A stretch of DNA of 64,000 nt from Brassica napus (lineage: Eukaryota > Streptophyta > Magnoliopsida > Brassicales > Brassicaceae). Below, piece after piece: positions 11,763 to 23,897 of the stretch. Location: positions 6,024,652 to 6,088,651 of the forward strand of contig NC_063444.1 of the NCBI RefSeq assembly GCF_020379485.1, given 5' to 3'. The stretch's first letter is position 1. Each line of letters begins with the position of its first letter. The translations under genes and the position numbers were made by a program. Under the pieces are notes generated by a model, which saw nothing but the letters and a program-made list of their open reading frames with translations, was not told where the DNA came from and did no database searches.

Positions 11763-14700
11763 ATGGCGAAGAAGATTGGAGTGACGATGGAAGTCGGAAA
11801 CGATGGTGTTGCTGTGATCACCATTTCGAATCCTCCTGTTAACTCTCTGGCCAGCCCAAGTATTAAAAAGCTCCTTACTTTTGATCTCATTCACTGTGTT
11901 TCTTTGTTAGCTGATTTTTGTGGGATCTTTTTCAGTTATTTCTGGGTTGAAGGAGAAGTTTCAAGACGCGAATCAGAGGAGCGATATCAAGGCCATCGTC
12001 TTGACAGGTAGATTTCTTTTTTGTTCGAATCATGTATCGATCTTAGCGTTGGTAAAAATTGTGAATTGTGTAAGAAGAGTTTGAAAGTTCAATCCTTTTT
12101 TTGGTTTGGTTAAGGTCCTTGAATGTATTCTGGATCATTTCAGGCAACGGTGGAAGGTTCTCGGGTGGTTTCGACATCAATGTTTTCCAGCAAGTTCATA
12201 AGACTGGTAACAAAATGTTTCTTCTGTTGTTAAGTTTTTTTATAGTGAAAGCATATTGTGTCCTGTGTTGTTGACGATATTGTTTCTTGGGCAGGGGATA
12301 TATCACTTATGCCTGAAGTATCCATTGATCTTGTGTGCAACCTTATGGAAGGTATCTAGCTTAGCCTTCTTTTTGTTTTGAAGGATCTCAATATGATAGC
12401 TTGCAATTGTTACACGATGTGATATTGATACTGTTTTCTTGTTATCAAAGACTCTAGGAAGCCGCTTGTTGCTGCAGTTGAAGGATTAGCTCTTGGTGGT
12501 GGTTTAGAACTGGCTATGGTAAGACTTTTCAAGTTTAAAGTATCTTTTTGTTGTTGTTGATTATTGTATCACTCGTAATTCTTTAGGCGTGTCATGCTCG
12601 AGTTGCTGCCCCGAAAGCTCAGCTAGGCTTACCAGAGCTGACACTTGGAGTTATTCCAGGTTTTGGAGGTATGGATTTGTTTGTTCAGCTTGACTCTTCT
12701 TTTAAAGCTGACAAAGACAGTTTTGTTTATCAATGGATACCTTTCAATAGTGTTTGGTGAATAACCAAGCTAATTGTGTCTATGAAGGAACACAACGTCT
12801 TCCAAGATTAGTAGGCCTTGCAAAAGCAACTGATATGATCCTGGTATAAATGGCATTTTTTGCAGTTACCAACAGTTTAATTACCAAAATCTGATTTGTT
12901 TGGCTGATAAGTTTGTTACTTTTGCAGCTTTCCAAGTCGATATCATCAGAGGAGGGGCAGAAGTTCGGTCTCGTTGATGCTCTGGTGCCGTCTGGAGAAT
13001 TGTTGAGCACTTCCAGAAAGTGGGCTCTTGACATTGCACTTGGACGTAAACCCTTTTTACGTTCACTGCACAGGACCGACAAGATTGGTTCTTTATCTGA
13101 AGCTCGTGCTATACTGAAGGATACTAGACAGCTAGCCAAGAAGATAGCTCCGAATATGCCTCAGCACCATGCTTGCATTGATGTCATTGAAGAAGGAATC
13201 GTCCATGGAGGATATAGTGGCGTTCTCAAGGTGACATTGACACTGTCTTCTGGTTTCCTTAATTTGTTTAATAGCTTTTTGTTTTGTTAATAACTCTCCT
13301 TGATTCACTATGCAGGAAGCAGAAGTTTTCAAGCAGTTAGTAATGTCAGACACTGCAAAGGCTCTTGTTCATGTTTTCTTCGCACAGCGTGCAACATCAA
13401 AGGTGAGATTGGCCAAACCCTTTTAATCCTCCTAAAGCTATAGTTTCATTAGGATTAAACTGCACTGCGTTTGTTGCTCCTAGTACTTCTTGTTTCCACG
13501 CCTGAGCATATTTTAAAACACTTTTCAGGTGCCTAATGTAACTGACGTTGGATTGAAACCGAGACCGATGAAGAAAGTTGCAGTTATTGGTGGAGGTCTG
13601 ATGGGTTCTGGCATCGCCACCGCTCTACTTCTAAGCAATACAAGAGTTGTGCTCAAAGAAATTAATCCAGATTACCTCCAGAAAGGACTAAAATCAGTTG
13701 AAGGTTCTTATCTTATCCAGAACATATCCAGTTATTATATAATAAAAGTATATATCTTGGTATTATAAGAAGTTAGAAAGGTGTATAAACACCTCAGTGA
13801 GTTGTTTTGAGCCAAAAGAAGCATACATAGCATATGATGGAGTAATAGACTATATGGTTATCACTGTTCCTGTTTACAGTAGATGCAATAAAGTTAATTT
13901 TTTTCTTGTGACAGCAAATCTCAAAAGCTTGGTATCTAGGGGAAAACTGACACAAGACAAAGCAGGAAAGGCCCTCTCGTTGCTCAAGGGGGTACTCGAT
14001 TACTCAGAATTCAAAGATGTGGACATGGTTATAGAGGTATGCCTTACTCTTTATCTCCCTTCTCTTTGGTTTCAAGTATAATCAAATCTAGTTAGTGAAT
14101 AAAATTTTCCTCTGACTATAAGGTGTTGCTTCTGGTGTCATTTTTCAGGCAGTGATTGAAAACATTCAGTTGAAACAAAAGATATTCAAAGAAATCGAAG
14201 AGGTCTGTCCACCACATTGCATCTTGGCGAGCAACACATCTACTATCGACCTCAACGTAATTGGAGAAAAAACTAACTCAAAAGATCGCATAGTTGGTGC
14301 ACATTTCTTCAGGTGCATATTCAATGTCACAAAGATTTTTCTACTTTTTTGTATTTTTAATGTAACTAACAGAGGTTTATCTGTTTTATACAGCCCGGCA
14401 CATATCATGACTCTTCTTGAGATTGTTCGTACAGAGAATACTTCTGCTCAGGTGATCCTGGATCTCATGTCGCTTGGAAAGGCCATAAAGAAAGTTCCAG
14501 TGGTGGTTGGAAACTGCATAGGCTTTGCAGTGAACAGGACATTCTTTCCGTATACACAAGGTGCTCATATGTTGGTCAATCTAGGTGTTGACTTGTTCAG
14601 AGTCGACAGGGTTATCACCTCTTTTGGCTTGCCACTGGGTCCTTTCCAGTAAATCTCTCCCTCCTTCCTTATTTCGTTACCTACCGCTTTTTGAATGTGT

Positions 14701-16033
14701 GTAGAGAGCTTTACTCTTTATGGGATGACTTACTTCTCAGGCTAGGTGATCTGGCTGGACATGGGATTGGAATGGCAGTTAAGGAGATATATGCCAAGGC
14801 CTATGGTGACCGCATGTTCAGATCTCCACTGACCGAGCTTCTGGTTAAGAGCGGGCGAAATGGTATGTCATTTGCTCTTGTCTTTGCAAATTTATCATCT
14901 GCCCACTTTTAATATTTTGCTGCTTCAGGCAAAATCAACGGGAGAGGATACTATATTTATGAGAAGGGAAGCAAACCAAAACCTGATTCATCAGTGCTTT
15001 CAGTTGTTGAGGAATCGAGGAAACTTACCAATATCATGCCCGGTGAGAAGGTATGAACAAAAATTATGTTTTACGAAATATAAGTAGTATTATTATTTGG
15101 TAGTTTTCAAAAGTTAATAAAGCCTCCTTGTCTTTCTTTTGCAGCCTATATCAGTAACTGATAAAGAGATTGTTGAGATGATCTTGTTCCCTGTGGTTAA
15201 CGAGGCGTGCCGTGTCCTGGATGAAGGAGTTGTGATCCGAGCCTCAGACTTGGACGTTGCCTCTGTCCTTGGAATGAGTTTTCCTTCTTACCGGTAAGAA
15301 TTTTAATGTAATTCAGAAAAGAAAAATTCTGCTCTGTTTGCACTTAAAGTTGAAGTATCCATCTTTATCATCTCGTTGAGTCTCTTTGGTCATTTGTTAA
15401 CAAGTCAATAAGCAAGGTTTTTTCTTTGTTTTTGTCTGTCACTAAAAAGTTGGTGATGATCATTTCTCTTTTGTTTTTTGGTTCCTTGTTGCAGCGGAGG
15501 AATTATTTTCTGGGCAGACACGGTTGGACCTAAGTACATATATGAAAGGCTCAAGAGATTGTCCGAGACTTATGGAGGCTTTTTCAAACCTTCGAGGTAT
15601 CTGGAGGAAAGGGCAATGAATGGAATGCGTCTGGTAAAGTCTCTCTCAACTTTCTTTTACATTTTATGATATCACAAGAGAACACAGTTCCCCAACTAAG
15701 TTGCCTATTAACAAATAGCTTGACAAGGTGAACATGGATTAAACCCCCCCAAGCAGAGTTATAGATATAATATCTTGAGACTAAGTTTAGCATTGACCCA
15801 TGTAGATTTGTTTTTGTAATTTGGTTCGCTAAGGCTGCAAAGACGATCGTGTAGTATGGTTATAGCCTACTTATAGCTATGAAATAAATGTTTCCAAGCT
15901 TATGAATGCAGTACTAGTCCGGCTATCATCAGTTTATTCATTTTTTCCCCATTCTTTTTTCCCTGATTCATGATGGAACTCTGGTTTTTTACTGCAGAGT
16001 GAACCTAAGGCGTCATCGAGGTCTCGAATGTGA
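11763..16033 (+). CDS. AIM1: Peroxisomal fatty-acid beta-oxidation multifunctional protein AIM1
   Basis: Bifunctional 2-trans-enoyl-CoA hydratase / L-3-hydroxyacyl-CoA dehydrogenase of peroxisomal beta-oxidation, 722 aa. It is required in Arabidopsis for normal inflorescences and for making jasmonate and salicylate-related benzoates. There are 18 exons: 11763-11859, 11936-12007, 12144-12206, 12295-12351, 12451-12518, 12587-12668, 12788-12843, 12928-13230, 13316-13402, 13529-13703, 13915-14036, 14149-14312, 14394-14648, 14741-14862, 14929-15050, 15145-15293, 15495-15633, 15998-16033. The N-terminal hydratase/isomerase domain (about 10-190) has both acidic residues, in GGGLELAMACH and LPELTLGVIPG. 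The NAD-binding GGGLMGSG lies near 316-323, followed by the dehydrogenase C-terminal domains. The protein ends in -SRM, a plant PTS1 peroxisome signal. The start is the ATG in CTATGGCGAAG. All introns are GT-AG and the frame is intact. Confidence 0.97.
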
Positions 16034-16103
16034 ATGCACAAGAAGGGAGCTTAAAAGTAATCGTCAAATAAACGTTTGAAATAAGTTTATGGAGAGGTTG
16101 AAA

Positions 16104-16173
16104 GTGTTAATCACTAAATGAGAGAATAAATCAGTTTAGTGTTAATCACTAAATGAGAGAATAAATCAGTTTC
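16104..16173. repeat. 35-bp tandem duplication in the AIM1 3' UTR
   Basis: The unit GTGTTAATCACTAAATGAGA (first 20 of 35 bases) starts at 16104 and again at 16139 without a visible mismatch over about 34 bases. It lies about 70 bp after the AIM1 stop codon. Identity of the copies suggests a recent slippage event. No function is evident. Confidence 0.9.
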
Positions 16174-16640
16174 TCTCTTTACTTCAAAGCAACGGTTACT
16201 AAGCTGTTTTGTTTTAAACACACACTTATTATGTTCTTAATAAAATGCTTGTAGCGACTCCATTCTCATGTATGTGTTCCAATGGTTAAATAATTTTCGT
16301 CAAACAGAATAATATATCATTTACATCTTTTGTAAAATTGGGGATTTTATTATATGTTACTCTCTAATGTTACATAAGTTGAAAAGAGAACATCATAACC
16401 AGACATGAGAAACAAAGGATGCCTCAGCAACTAAAACAATCAATGGAAAAAAAAGTTACAGAAAACTAACAAGTAATAATAATAAATAACTCGTGTAGTA
16501 AAGAAACAAAGCTCTCTCCAAAATCTGGAAGAGGCTTTTAAAGAGGAGACAAGAAAAACTATGGTAACATTACCTCGTAAAGTGAGGCAGGTGGTGAGGA
16601 AGCTTGTTGTTTATGTTCTCTCTGGTAAGTTATTTTTGTC

Positions 16641-19332
16641 CTAAGCAGAGTCTTTCTTCTCCGGCAAAGCTGGAGGTTTATGAGGATGCTGAGTGGTTGA
16701 TGTATTTGTTGTGGTCGTTGGCTGCAATGGCTGTGGTTTGGTGAGTGTAGGTTGAGCAGTGGTTGGTGGCTGTGGTATTTGCTGAATCCCGTTCTCGGTT
16801 TTCACCGTTGCGCTTGCGGTTGGGGGTGGCTGTATATGTCTTCTTGCTAAATATGAACACTTTGATTCTGCAAACCAACAAACTTAACTAAACATTAGAG
16901 AAGAAACTTTCTCGCTGAGTTGTGTGTGAAGGACTAGAAACAAGTAACAACAGTACCTTTTATTTCTGCGTAAGAGATAAGTCGACTAAGGCAATCTCTG
17001 AACTTGGTTAACACCACCCTCTCCTTCTCTGCGTAAATCTCTGACTTCTCCTGTGAGTTTGTTCCGCAGCCACCAGGGTCCACTGAACCATTAGGTTCAG
17101 CTGCTGCTACCATGAAGATAGTGTCTTGCTCATCACACATCAAAGCCAGAGTTGCTGGAGATAGTGGCTTTCCTTTAGAGGCATCTGAATTGGAACCCTC
17201 TGGTTCAGACTTATCAGCTTGGTTTCCATCAGCTGCAACCATCTCAACATCTTTATTCCCTTGGGAGTTATCTTGAGCAGAAGAAGCTAAACAAGTTTCT
17301 GTTTCATTTCTTTTATCTAAGAACAAAAATAAAGGAAGGTCAATGAATAATACACAGAGAGAGAGAGGTGAAACGTCAGCAATAAAGAGTCTTTCACTCA
17401 AAGTTAAACCTGTTAATGTCTTTGCTGCTTCTCCAGCTACAGCCACCAACACAGAGCAAAGCGCTTTCACATCCTGAGGTTGGATTATATCTGCTAAGAG
17501 AGACCTTCAAAAAAATATACAGCATAAACTTCAGTTCTATGCAGCTCTTTGGATCAAATAGATAACTTGAGAACAGCAGAAATTTCACCTATATACAAAC
17601 TTTGATGGAGCTGCCGATGAAGTGCCACCAGGCCTAGAAACAGTTGCTGGAGATGTACCTGAGGTTGGGCCACTACTTCTTCCATTATTTGCCTAAACAC
17701 CAGTAACAAGATTGCACTTCATTAAGCAAGGGATATAAAAAACATATATAGACGAAATTGGGAACTTGCAAAACCTGTTGAAACTGGCCAAGTCGATGAG
17801 AAGATGAATCTTTGGTTGCTTGGTTGAAAGAGATATCATGACCTTTCCTTCTCTTAGGTGCTGGGGAAGGAGCAAAGCCAGAGGAGCCAACAGCTCCAGT
17901 AATGGCTGCGTTTGCCGCTTGTTGGAGATAAGCCATGTTGTTGGCATGTTCACCGTGAAACAGAGCTTGTCTCTCTTCACTTCCGTCAAAGTTTTTGCAA
18001 TCCAAGCATCTGCAGTTCTCGGAGCAAAGAATGTTGGCTTGAAAGCACTCGCAATACTTCTTAAGGCATCCTGATTTCTTGCAGTGGCATCCTTTGTTAT
18101 GTTTCCCTAACAACACAACTTCACCAATCTCCTCCTGCAAAAGACACATCAACAGTCTAAGCATCTCACAATGTAAGTGCTTTTATATTTATCAGTAACG
18201 TTGTTAATCCTCAAAGAACGTACCCTTTTATCCCTAACACCATGTGGACTGCTAGCAATTTTCGGCCTGAAAGCATTTGGATTCCGCTCCAGAGTTGCTT
18301 CAACAGCATCTCGTCTTGCAGGTTCGTTATCAACGTTGTTGAAACAATTGACACAGTTACAACCATCACAATATGTTCCGGACGCAAAGCATTCACAGTA
18401 CCTGAAAAGGTACATGTAAGTTTATGGAAGCACAAAAGTTAAAGCCTAACCAGAATCTATAATTTGTAACTCAACAATTAACGGTAGATAAAAGGGAAAG
18501 ATATGAACGAGTAAAAACAATTTAATCACACTAACATGTCTCCCCGAACTTGAAAAGAAGAGGTTACTCACACAGCTCACAAATAAACAACAAACATAAC
18601 AAGTTTGTCAATCTCTAAAGATGAATGGGAAGAAGACATACAGTTTCAAGCAGCGGGAGTGTTTACAGTTACACTGCTTCTTCTTTTGAGGGGTTCCATC
18701 TCTACCTTCCACAATAGGCCTCGGTCTAGATATCGGAGATTCCGGCTTTCTGCCAAAAAAAAAAAAAGAAGAAAAGGTTGAAAATTTCGAAAATCATTGA
18801 AAGGTGAATAAGAGTGTACTAAGAAAGCTTTAATCATTGGATATGTTAAAGATTCCAAAGGTTGAAGATTTAAATCAAATTTCTGCAAATTCAATCACTA
18901 AAAGTTTGGATTTTTCACAAAAATCAAACTTCTGCAAATCCAATCGTATGAATTTTTCTTCACAAAATTTTCAAAAAATTCTAGAAGGAGGAAGCAAATA
19001 GCTCAATTAGATAAAACTTACGGATGCCTAATTGGCGCGTTAAGGATTGGTGACTGTGACGGCGGGTTAGTCACCGTCGGTCGTACCACCGGATGAAGCC
19101 GCGACGCCATCGTCGTAATCGGTGAAGAAGAAACGGAGGAAGTGACGATTGTCTTAACCGCCGTAGCAACGACAGTAGGAGACAGTGAATGTTCAGCGGA
19201 GCCACCAGTGAAGTCGAGTTGCCTCGCTGGCGTCTTCGCCGGGAAACCAGACTCATCAGTTACACCTTCCTTTTTTGGCGGGAATCCTCCTCCTCCTCCT
19301 CCTCCTCCGCCGCCTTCTTCACCCATCTCCAA
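16641..19332 (-). CDS. TCX5: CPP/TSO1-like CXC-domain transcription factor (TCX5 type)
   Basis: A nuclear DNA-binding protein of the LIN54/tesmin family, 580 aa. In Arabidopsis TCX5 and its paralogue TCX6 work in a DREAM-like complex that represses cell-cycle and DNA-methylation genes. Eight exons on the minus strand: 19022-19332, 18642-18749, 18224-18401, 17775-18134, 17589-17692, 17410-17504, 16957-17316, 16641-16867. Two cysteine-rich CXC motifs are visible. The first is split over exons 2-3 ([11 protein letters not shown], then [14 protein letters not shown], residues about 126-165). The second is in exon 4 ([16 protein letters not shown], about 210-249). The family linker RNPNAFRPK lies between them. 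The N-terminus has a poly-Gly run and the C-terminal tail is Pro/Thr/Gln-rich. The start could instead be the Met two codons downstream (19326). The locus position matches Arabidopsis AT4G29000. Confidence 0.93.
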
Positions 19333-20148
19333 AATTTTCGAATCTCCAAAGGAACCCAGAAAGTTTCCTTTTCTAAAATTGACACAGATCAGCTCAAAGT
19401 AACACGCGGAGAAAACCCAGATCCGTATCCCCCCACGACGGAGCGCGAAAAAAAGAATCAGAACCGATTCGCGGCGGCTGTTGGGACTTTGAATTTGATC
19501 CGCGTATAGAGAGGGAGAAAGTGATAAGCTTCGACAGAGAGAGAGATGGGGGAGAATTAGGGTTTTTAGCTCACGAAGACGATGACGACGAAGCAGAAGA
19601 AGGAAAAGCCCTCAAGGAAGGATACTTTCGGTTTTGTGTACTTCCTTCTTCTTCTTCTTCTTCCACACAGCATCTCTCCTCCCTCTTTCTAACATGTTTT
19701 GAAATTTCAATTTTTCTTAAATTATATTCGACGGTTAGATTTGCGCGGCGTTTTGATCGTACGGTTTGTGTTATATTCAGTGATCCAACGGTTTGAATTC
19801 ATAAAAGCTTTATGTTTCGCCCTCTTTCCACCGTTCGATCGCCTCTGAATTAAAAAAAAACTATCTAAAAGACCTTTAAAATGTGCGTGTTTTAGATACC
19901 TACCAGTTGTGAACCGACACGTAGGCAGACTAGTCGTCACTCTTACCGTCGAGTTGTGGAAGTACGAAAAGAAGAGTAGTATTTTAATTTCTTTCCGGAA
20001 CTTTTTTTTTTTTTTTTTTTTGCATAAAGAGCACAAAAATTCGCTAAACATTCAAAATTTAGCACAAAAGAATCTAAGGTGTAATTTTCAGGGGAATTTT
20101 TCGATTGTCTAAACGATGTTCCCCAAGACATACACTGTTCTGATATCA
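19333..20148. promoter_or_regulatory. TCX 5' UTR/promoter and RanBP2-ZnF 3' flank
   Basis: Intergenic stretch between two minus-strand genes. The first 230 bp upstream of the TCX start is rich in CT and GA runs, as in plant 5' UTRs, and includes a TTC-repeat at about 19645-19664. A run of about 22 T lies at 20002-20023. No separate gene is supported; the open frames here are short and compositionally biased. Confidence 0.5.
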
Positions 20149-21571
20149 CTAAGCGTTTCTCATCCTGTCTCTGTCGCCACCACGCTGATCGTCTCTCCCT
20201 CCTCTCTCTAAGTAACTATCACGGCGGTAATCTCTCATTGGCGGTGGTGGAGGGTTGTCTCTCATTGGCGGCGACCTGCTCCTCTCTCTTGAATGTCGTC
20301 CCCATCCGCCACCACGAGGTGGACTGAGAGGTGGTCGTCTCTCATAGTGAGGTTCCGGGACCCAGTCAGATGCTAATCTTCTGTTTGGAGGATACTCGAG
20401 GTTTGAGTAACGCAGACGGTCTCCTCCTTCTCTGTCTCTGTCTCTCCATGTGGGATGGTCAAGTCTTGGCGGCGGGTAGTCTCTAGGATAGCCACGTGGA
20501 GGAGACCTGTAGCCATTGAAGTCTCTTCTTGGGGAGAGATTCACGGGAGGAGGAAGAAGACGAGGCGGTGGAGGAGTATTGGCAGGTGCATAGCGACGCC
20601 TCTTGCACTTGAAACACACTTCTCGTCTGGCAAAGTTCAAGTTACTGCATCTGTATCCATAACAAAAACAAAAATAAACATACAAATGAAATCTATAAAC
20701 TTCGGTAGATTAAAGATAAATAAACAAACAAATCAAGAGTTCTTATTCATAGCCAAGGAGTAAGGATACTTACAGTGGATCAAGACAGTACCAATCTCCA
20801 TCTCTTGGTTGCACCTTTGGATGATTATTGTTTCTGCCAAAGCCATCGCTTTTAAAAGGGCGGCCATGAGTAGGTTCAGGCCCATCAAAGCGACGACCAA
20901 CTCTAGCATGGGGTGGTGAATAGTCTCTGTATCTCCCAGATGATTCTCTTCTGCTGCTGAAATCTCGGCCACCACGAAGTGGAACTCCTGAATAATTCAG
21001 ATCCGAGCCGTGTCGGTGGTGATCTTCAAATGGACGACGGGGTGGTGGTGAGCTAGAACTTGCACGAGTTCTATGCCCTACACACACACACAAAAAGAAG
21101 AAGCCAGGGTAAGCACAATAGAAAACAGTGAAGTGCTGACAAGGCCGTTGGTGGCTCAATACCAGTCTTTGACCGCCAAACATTAAGTGTTTACACCGAA
21201 CAAACCATACGAGAGAAAAGGGAATTGTTGTTATTCATCTGAAGCAGTGTTAAGAAATCTCAAGAACACGTCAAGTGTAACTGAACTCTTAGCTATTACA
21301 CAGCCAATAAAGAACTCGCAATTCATAAATCGAAACCATAACCGAGAAAGAGAACTGGACTGGGATGTAATTAACTGTGGAAGAGATACGAACCATTGTC
21401 ACTCTTATGACGATCGGAGCGGGCAAATGAGGGACGGTCACGAGAGTCATCTCCGGCGACGGCGTGGCGGTCGCCCTCTCCGTCGTTGCTACCGGAAGGA
21501 CGCACGACGAGACTGCTTATGTGAGGCGGGTGATGCTGCGGCGTCCGATCCTCTCTTACACTCGACCCCAT
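20149..21571 (-). CDS. RanBP2-type zinc-finger, Arg/Pro-rich RNA-binding protein
   Basis: A 327-aa protein from three exons: 21394-21571, 20774-21077 and 20149-20650. A single RanBP2-type zinc finger spans the exon 2-3 junction at about residues 150-178. It reads DGDWYCLDPLCSNLNF and then VCFKCK, giving the pattern W-x-C-x4-C-x3-N-x10-C-x2-C typical of fingers that bind single-stranded RNA. The rest is low complexity: RDY, SPPR and Arg-Asp repeats, with a C-terminal RDRMRNA. Such composition is usual for nuclear or condensate-forming RNA-binding proteins. The place next to the TCX gene matches Arabidopsis AT4G28990, annotated there as RNA-binding-related. The targets are unknown. Confidence 0.88.
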
Positions 21572-22345
21572 TTTCTCTCCGATTCACAAGGCCTGCTGAA
21601 ATCTCGATGTCCGTTTCCCCACCCCCCCAAGAAAAAACCCTAAGGGAGTGTAATAAGCTGTGTGGAAGGAAACTGTCGTTTATTTATCTTTTGGCCTCTC
21701 AGCTTTTGTCTAATTTCTAAAACAACCCCTTAAGTTTATTATTTAACATGATAGTCCAATAGACTGATAAGCGGATTCTTTACGTGTTATTTTCACATGA
21801 TGAATACGCAGAAACTAGTTTTGGTACGACGACTGAACCTGTAACTAAGAGTTTGATCATGTAATTTGGTCAACAGATAAGCAAAAAAACTGGATGACAA
21901 CGAGGATTCGTAGCCTTATTATATCACTCATTGAACCATCATGAAAACTTATGGTGAACAAGAAAAGAGGAAGTTATTAGTACAAAATGGATAAACAGAT
22001 AATACAACGCTTTTATAGCACTTTAGAGAGCTCAATGCTGGATTGTAAATGTAACCGTTTTCTATTCCAGAGACAACACAATCTTGACACAGCAGACGGA
22101 TTCAGGATGATCAAGATTCTCAATCATGGCGCCAAGGCAAGTGCAATCCAATCCATCTGAGATAACACACAAAACTGAGAATCAATGAAGAAACAGAGTT
22201 ATGAGAGAAGAAAGCAGCAAACGATTCCAAAAGCAACTTCAAAATACTGCAACCATTAAAGTTAGCAAGTTTCTTAGCTAGGCCTAGTAGTATGAAGAAG
22301 AAAGAGGCAAAGCTTTTGACTGCGTACCTTATATGCCATTCAGGT
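21572..22345. other. Intergenic: RanBP2-ZnF promoter and CDKF;1 3' flank
   Basis: About 770 bp between two minus-strand genes. The right-hand part (about 22000-22345) probably contains the 3' UTR of the kinase gene. No further gene, repeat or RNA is visible. Confidence 0.5.
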
Positions 22346-23897
22346 TCAGGGGAACTCTATTGTAAATCCACTACTTGTAGGCTTCACATTCACAGGTCCA
22401 AAGCCATCTGAATCTGAATCCATTTCTCTGTAATCATTCCACTTCCTAGGAGAATCCTCCTCATCTGGTCCACTCATTGCCGGAGGCACATAGAGCTCTG
22501 AGACAGGTACCGGAAGAGGCTCTTCCTTAAAATATTTATCACTCAACATCTCCACAGCAGTAGCTCTCCTAGCTGGATCATAACAGATAAGCTTCTTGAG
22601 CAGCGCTATCACTTCCCCCGAATGGTTAGGAAGACATCCTTCTACACCAAGAGGAGACTCTACTTCAGCAAACGAGATCGACTTATAGTCAGGAAGATCA
22701 ACACAGCCTGGCCAAACCTCTTCGTTTAAGTTCCCCAGCACGTTGGTCACTCTGCTGATCTGATCAATATCCGAAACTCCAGGGAACAAAGGCTCCAGAG
22801 ACAAGAGCTCCGCAAACACGCAACCAAGCGACCACAGATCGATCTCCAACCCATACATTGTAGATCCGTAGAGAAGCTCCGGTGGTCTAAACCATCTGGT
22901 CCCCACGCAAGATGTCATCAAACCTTCTCCACCACCATCCAATCCCTCATCATAAGTAAAAGAGTTCGTCCCGAAATCATCATCCATTTCGCTAACAGTA
23001 CACGTGGCAAGACAAGACGCTCCGTCTCCATCAGGCACGTTGGAGTCCTTATCAGTATCGTCTCTCAAAACTTGCTTAGCCTTGAGCTCTTCCACCTGCC
23101 GAAAGTACTCGTCTCTACTCAGTACTTCCTGTTCCTGGCCTTCTGACCCTTTCTGAGAGGAGTTCACATAATCAGGAATCACTTCTGGTGGTTCCCTGCT
23201 GGCTTCTCCTTCTCTCTCTTCCTGTTGGTTTTCATCTGTAGCGAGGTTATCAGACTCCATGAGTATCCTAGCCTGTAAACAAACCAAGCAGCCAAACACA
23301 CACATTATTACAAACTTGATTCAAAGATCTAAACTTTACAATAAGGGTAAACTAAATTTGATTAAAAGATCGAAACTTTTTACAAATCACCTGACCAAAA
23401 TCAGCAAGCTTGAGCACTCCATCATCACCAATCAACATATTCCCAGGCTTTAAATCTCTGTGAACGATCATATTCCGATGACAAGCATCGACGCCATTGA
23501 GAATCTGAACCATCCATCTCTTGATCTCCCCAACGGAGAATCCATCCCCTCCTCCTTCCCCTTTCTTCTTCCTCCTCTTGGCGTCTCGGATCACTGCGGC
23601 GAGATCAGACCTGAGGAACTCGAGGACGATCACTGCGTTCTCGTCCTCACGCCAGAAGTACTCGTGCATAAGGACGACGTTGGGAGATCCGTGGAGGATC
23701 GAGAGGGCGTCGATCTCCCGGAAGGCTGATTGGTAGTCGAAGATCTCCTTGAGAGCGACGGTGAGGCCGTCGGAGATGCGGCGAGCTCGGTACACGTCGG
23801 CGTAGGCTCCGGATCCGACTCGCTCGAAGATCTCGTACTTGGCGATTATCTCCGGCCGGGTGTGGATACTCCAGCTGCTCGCCGGCTGTTTATCCAT
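22346..23897 (-). CDS. CDKF;1: Cyclin-dependent kinase F;1 (CDK-activating kinase-activating kinase)
   Basis: A plant-specific CAK-activating Ser/Thr kinase, 477 aa, in two exons (23391-23897 and 22346-23272). In Arabidopsis it phosphorylates the T-loops of CDKD kinases, and so supports cell-cycle CDKs and RNA polymerase II CTD phosphorylation. Visible motifs are the glycine loop GSGAYADVYRA, the lysine motif VALKEI, the catalytic loop HRDLKPGNML and the magnesium motif DFGQ at the exon 1 end. The activation-segment end is SCVGTRWFRPPELLYGS. Between DFG and the T-loop threonine there is an acidic insert of about 110 residues, a hallmark of CDKF. The frame is intact. It corresponds to Arabidopsis AT4G28980 (479 aa). 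Confidence 0.95.

Noticed and set aside
19521..19796. Plus-strand open frame with Asp/Glu and Ser runs
   Set aside because: Lies in the TCX 5' region and is driven by simple GA and CTT repeats; no splice context or domain.
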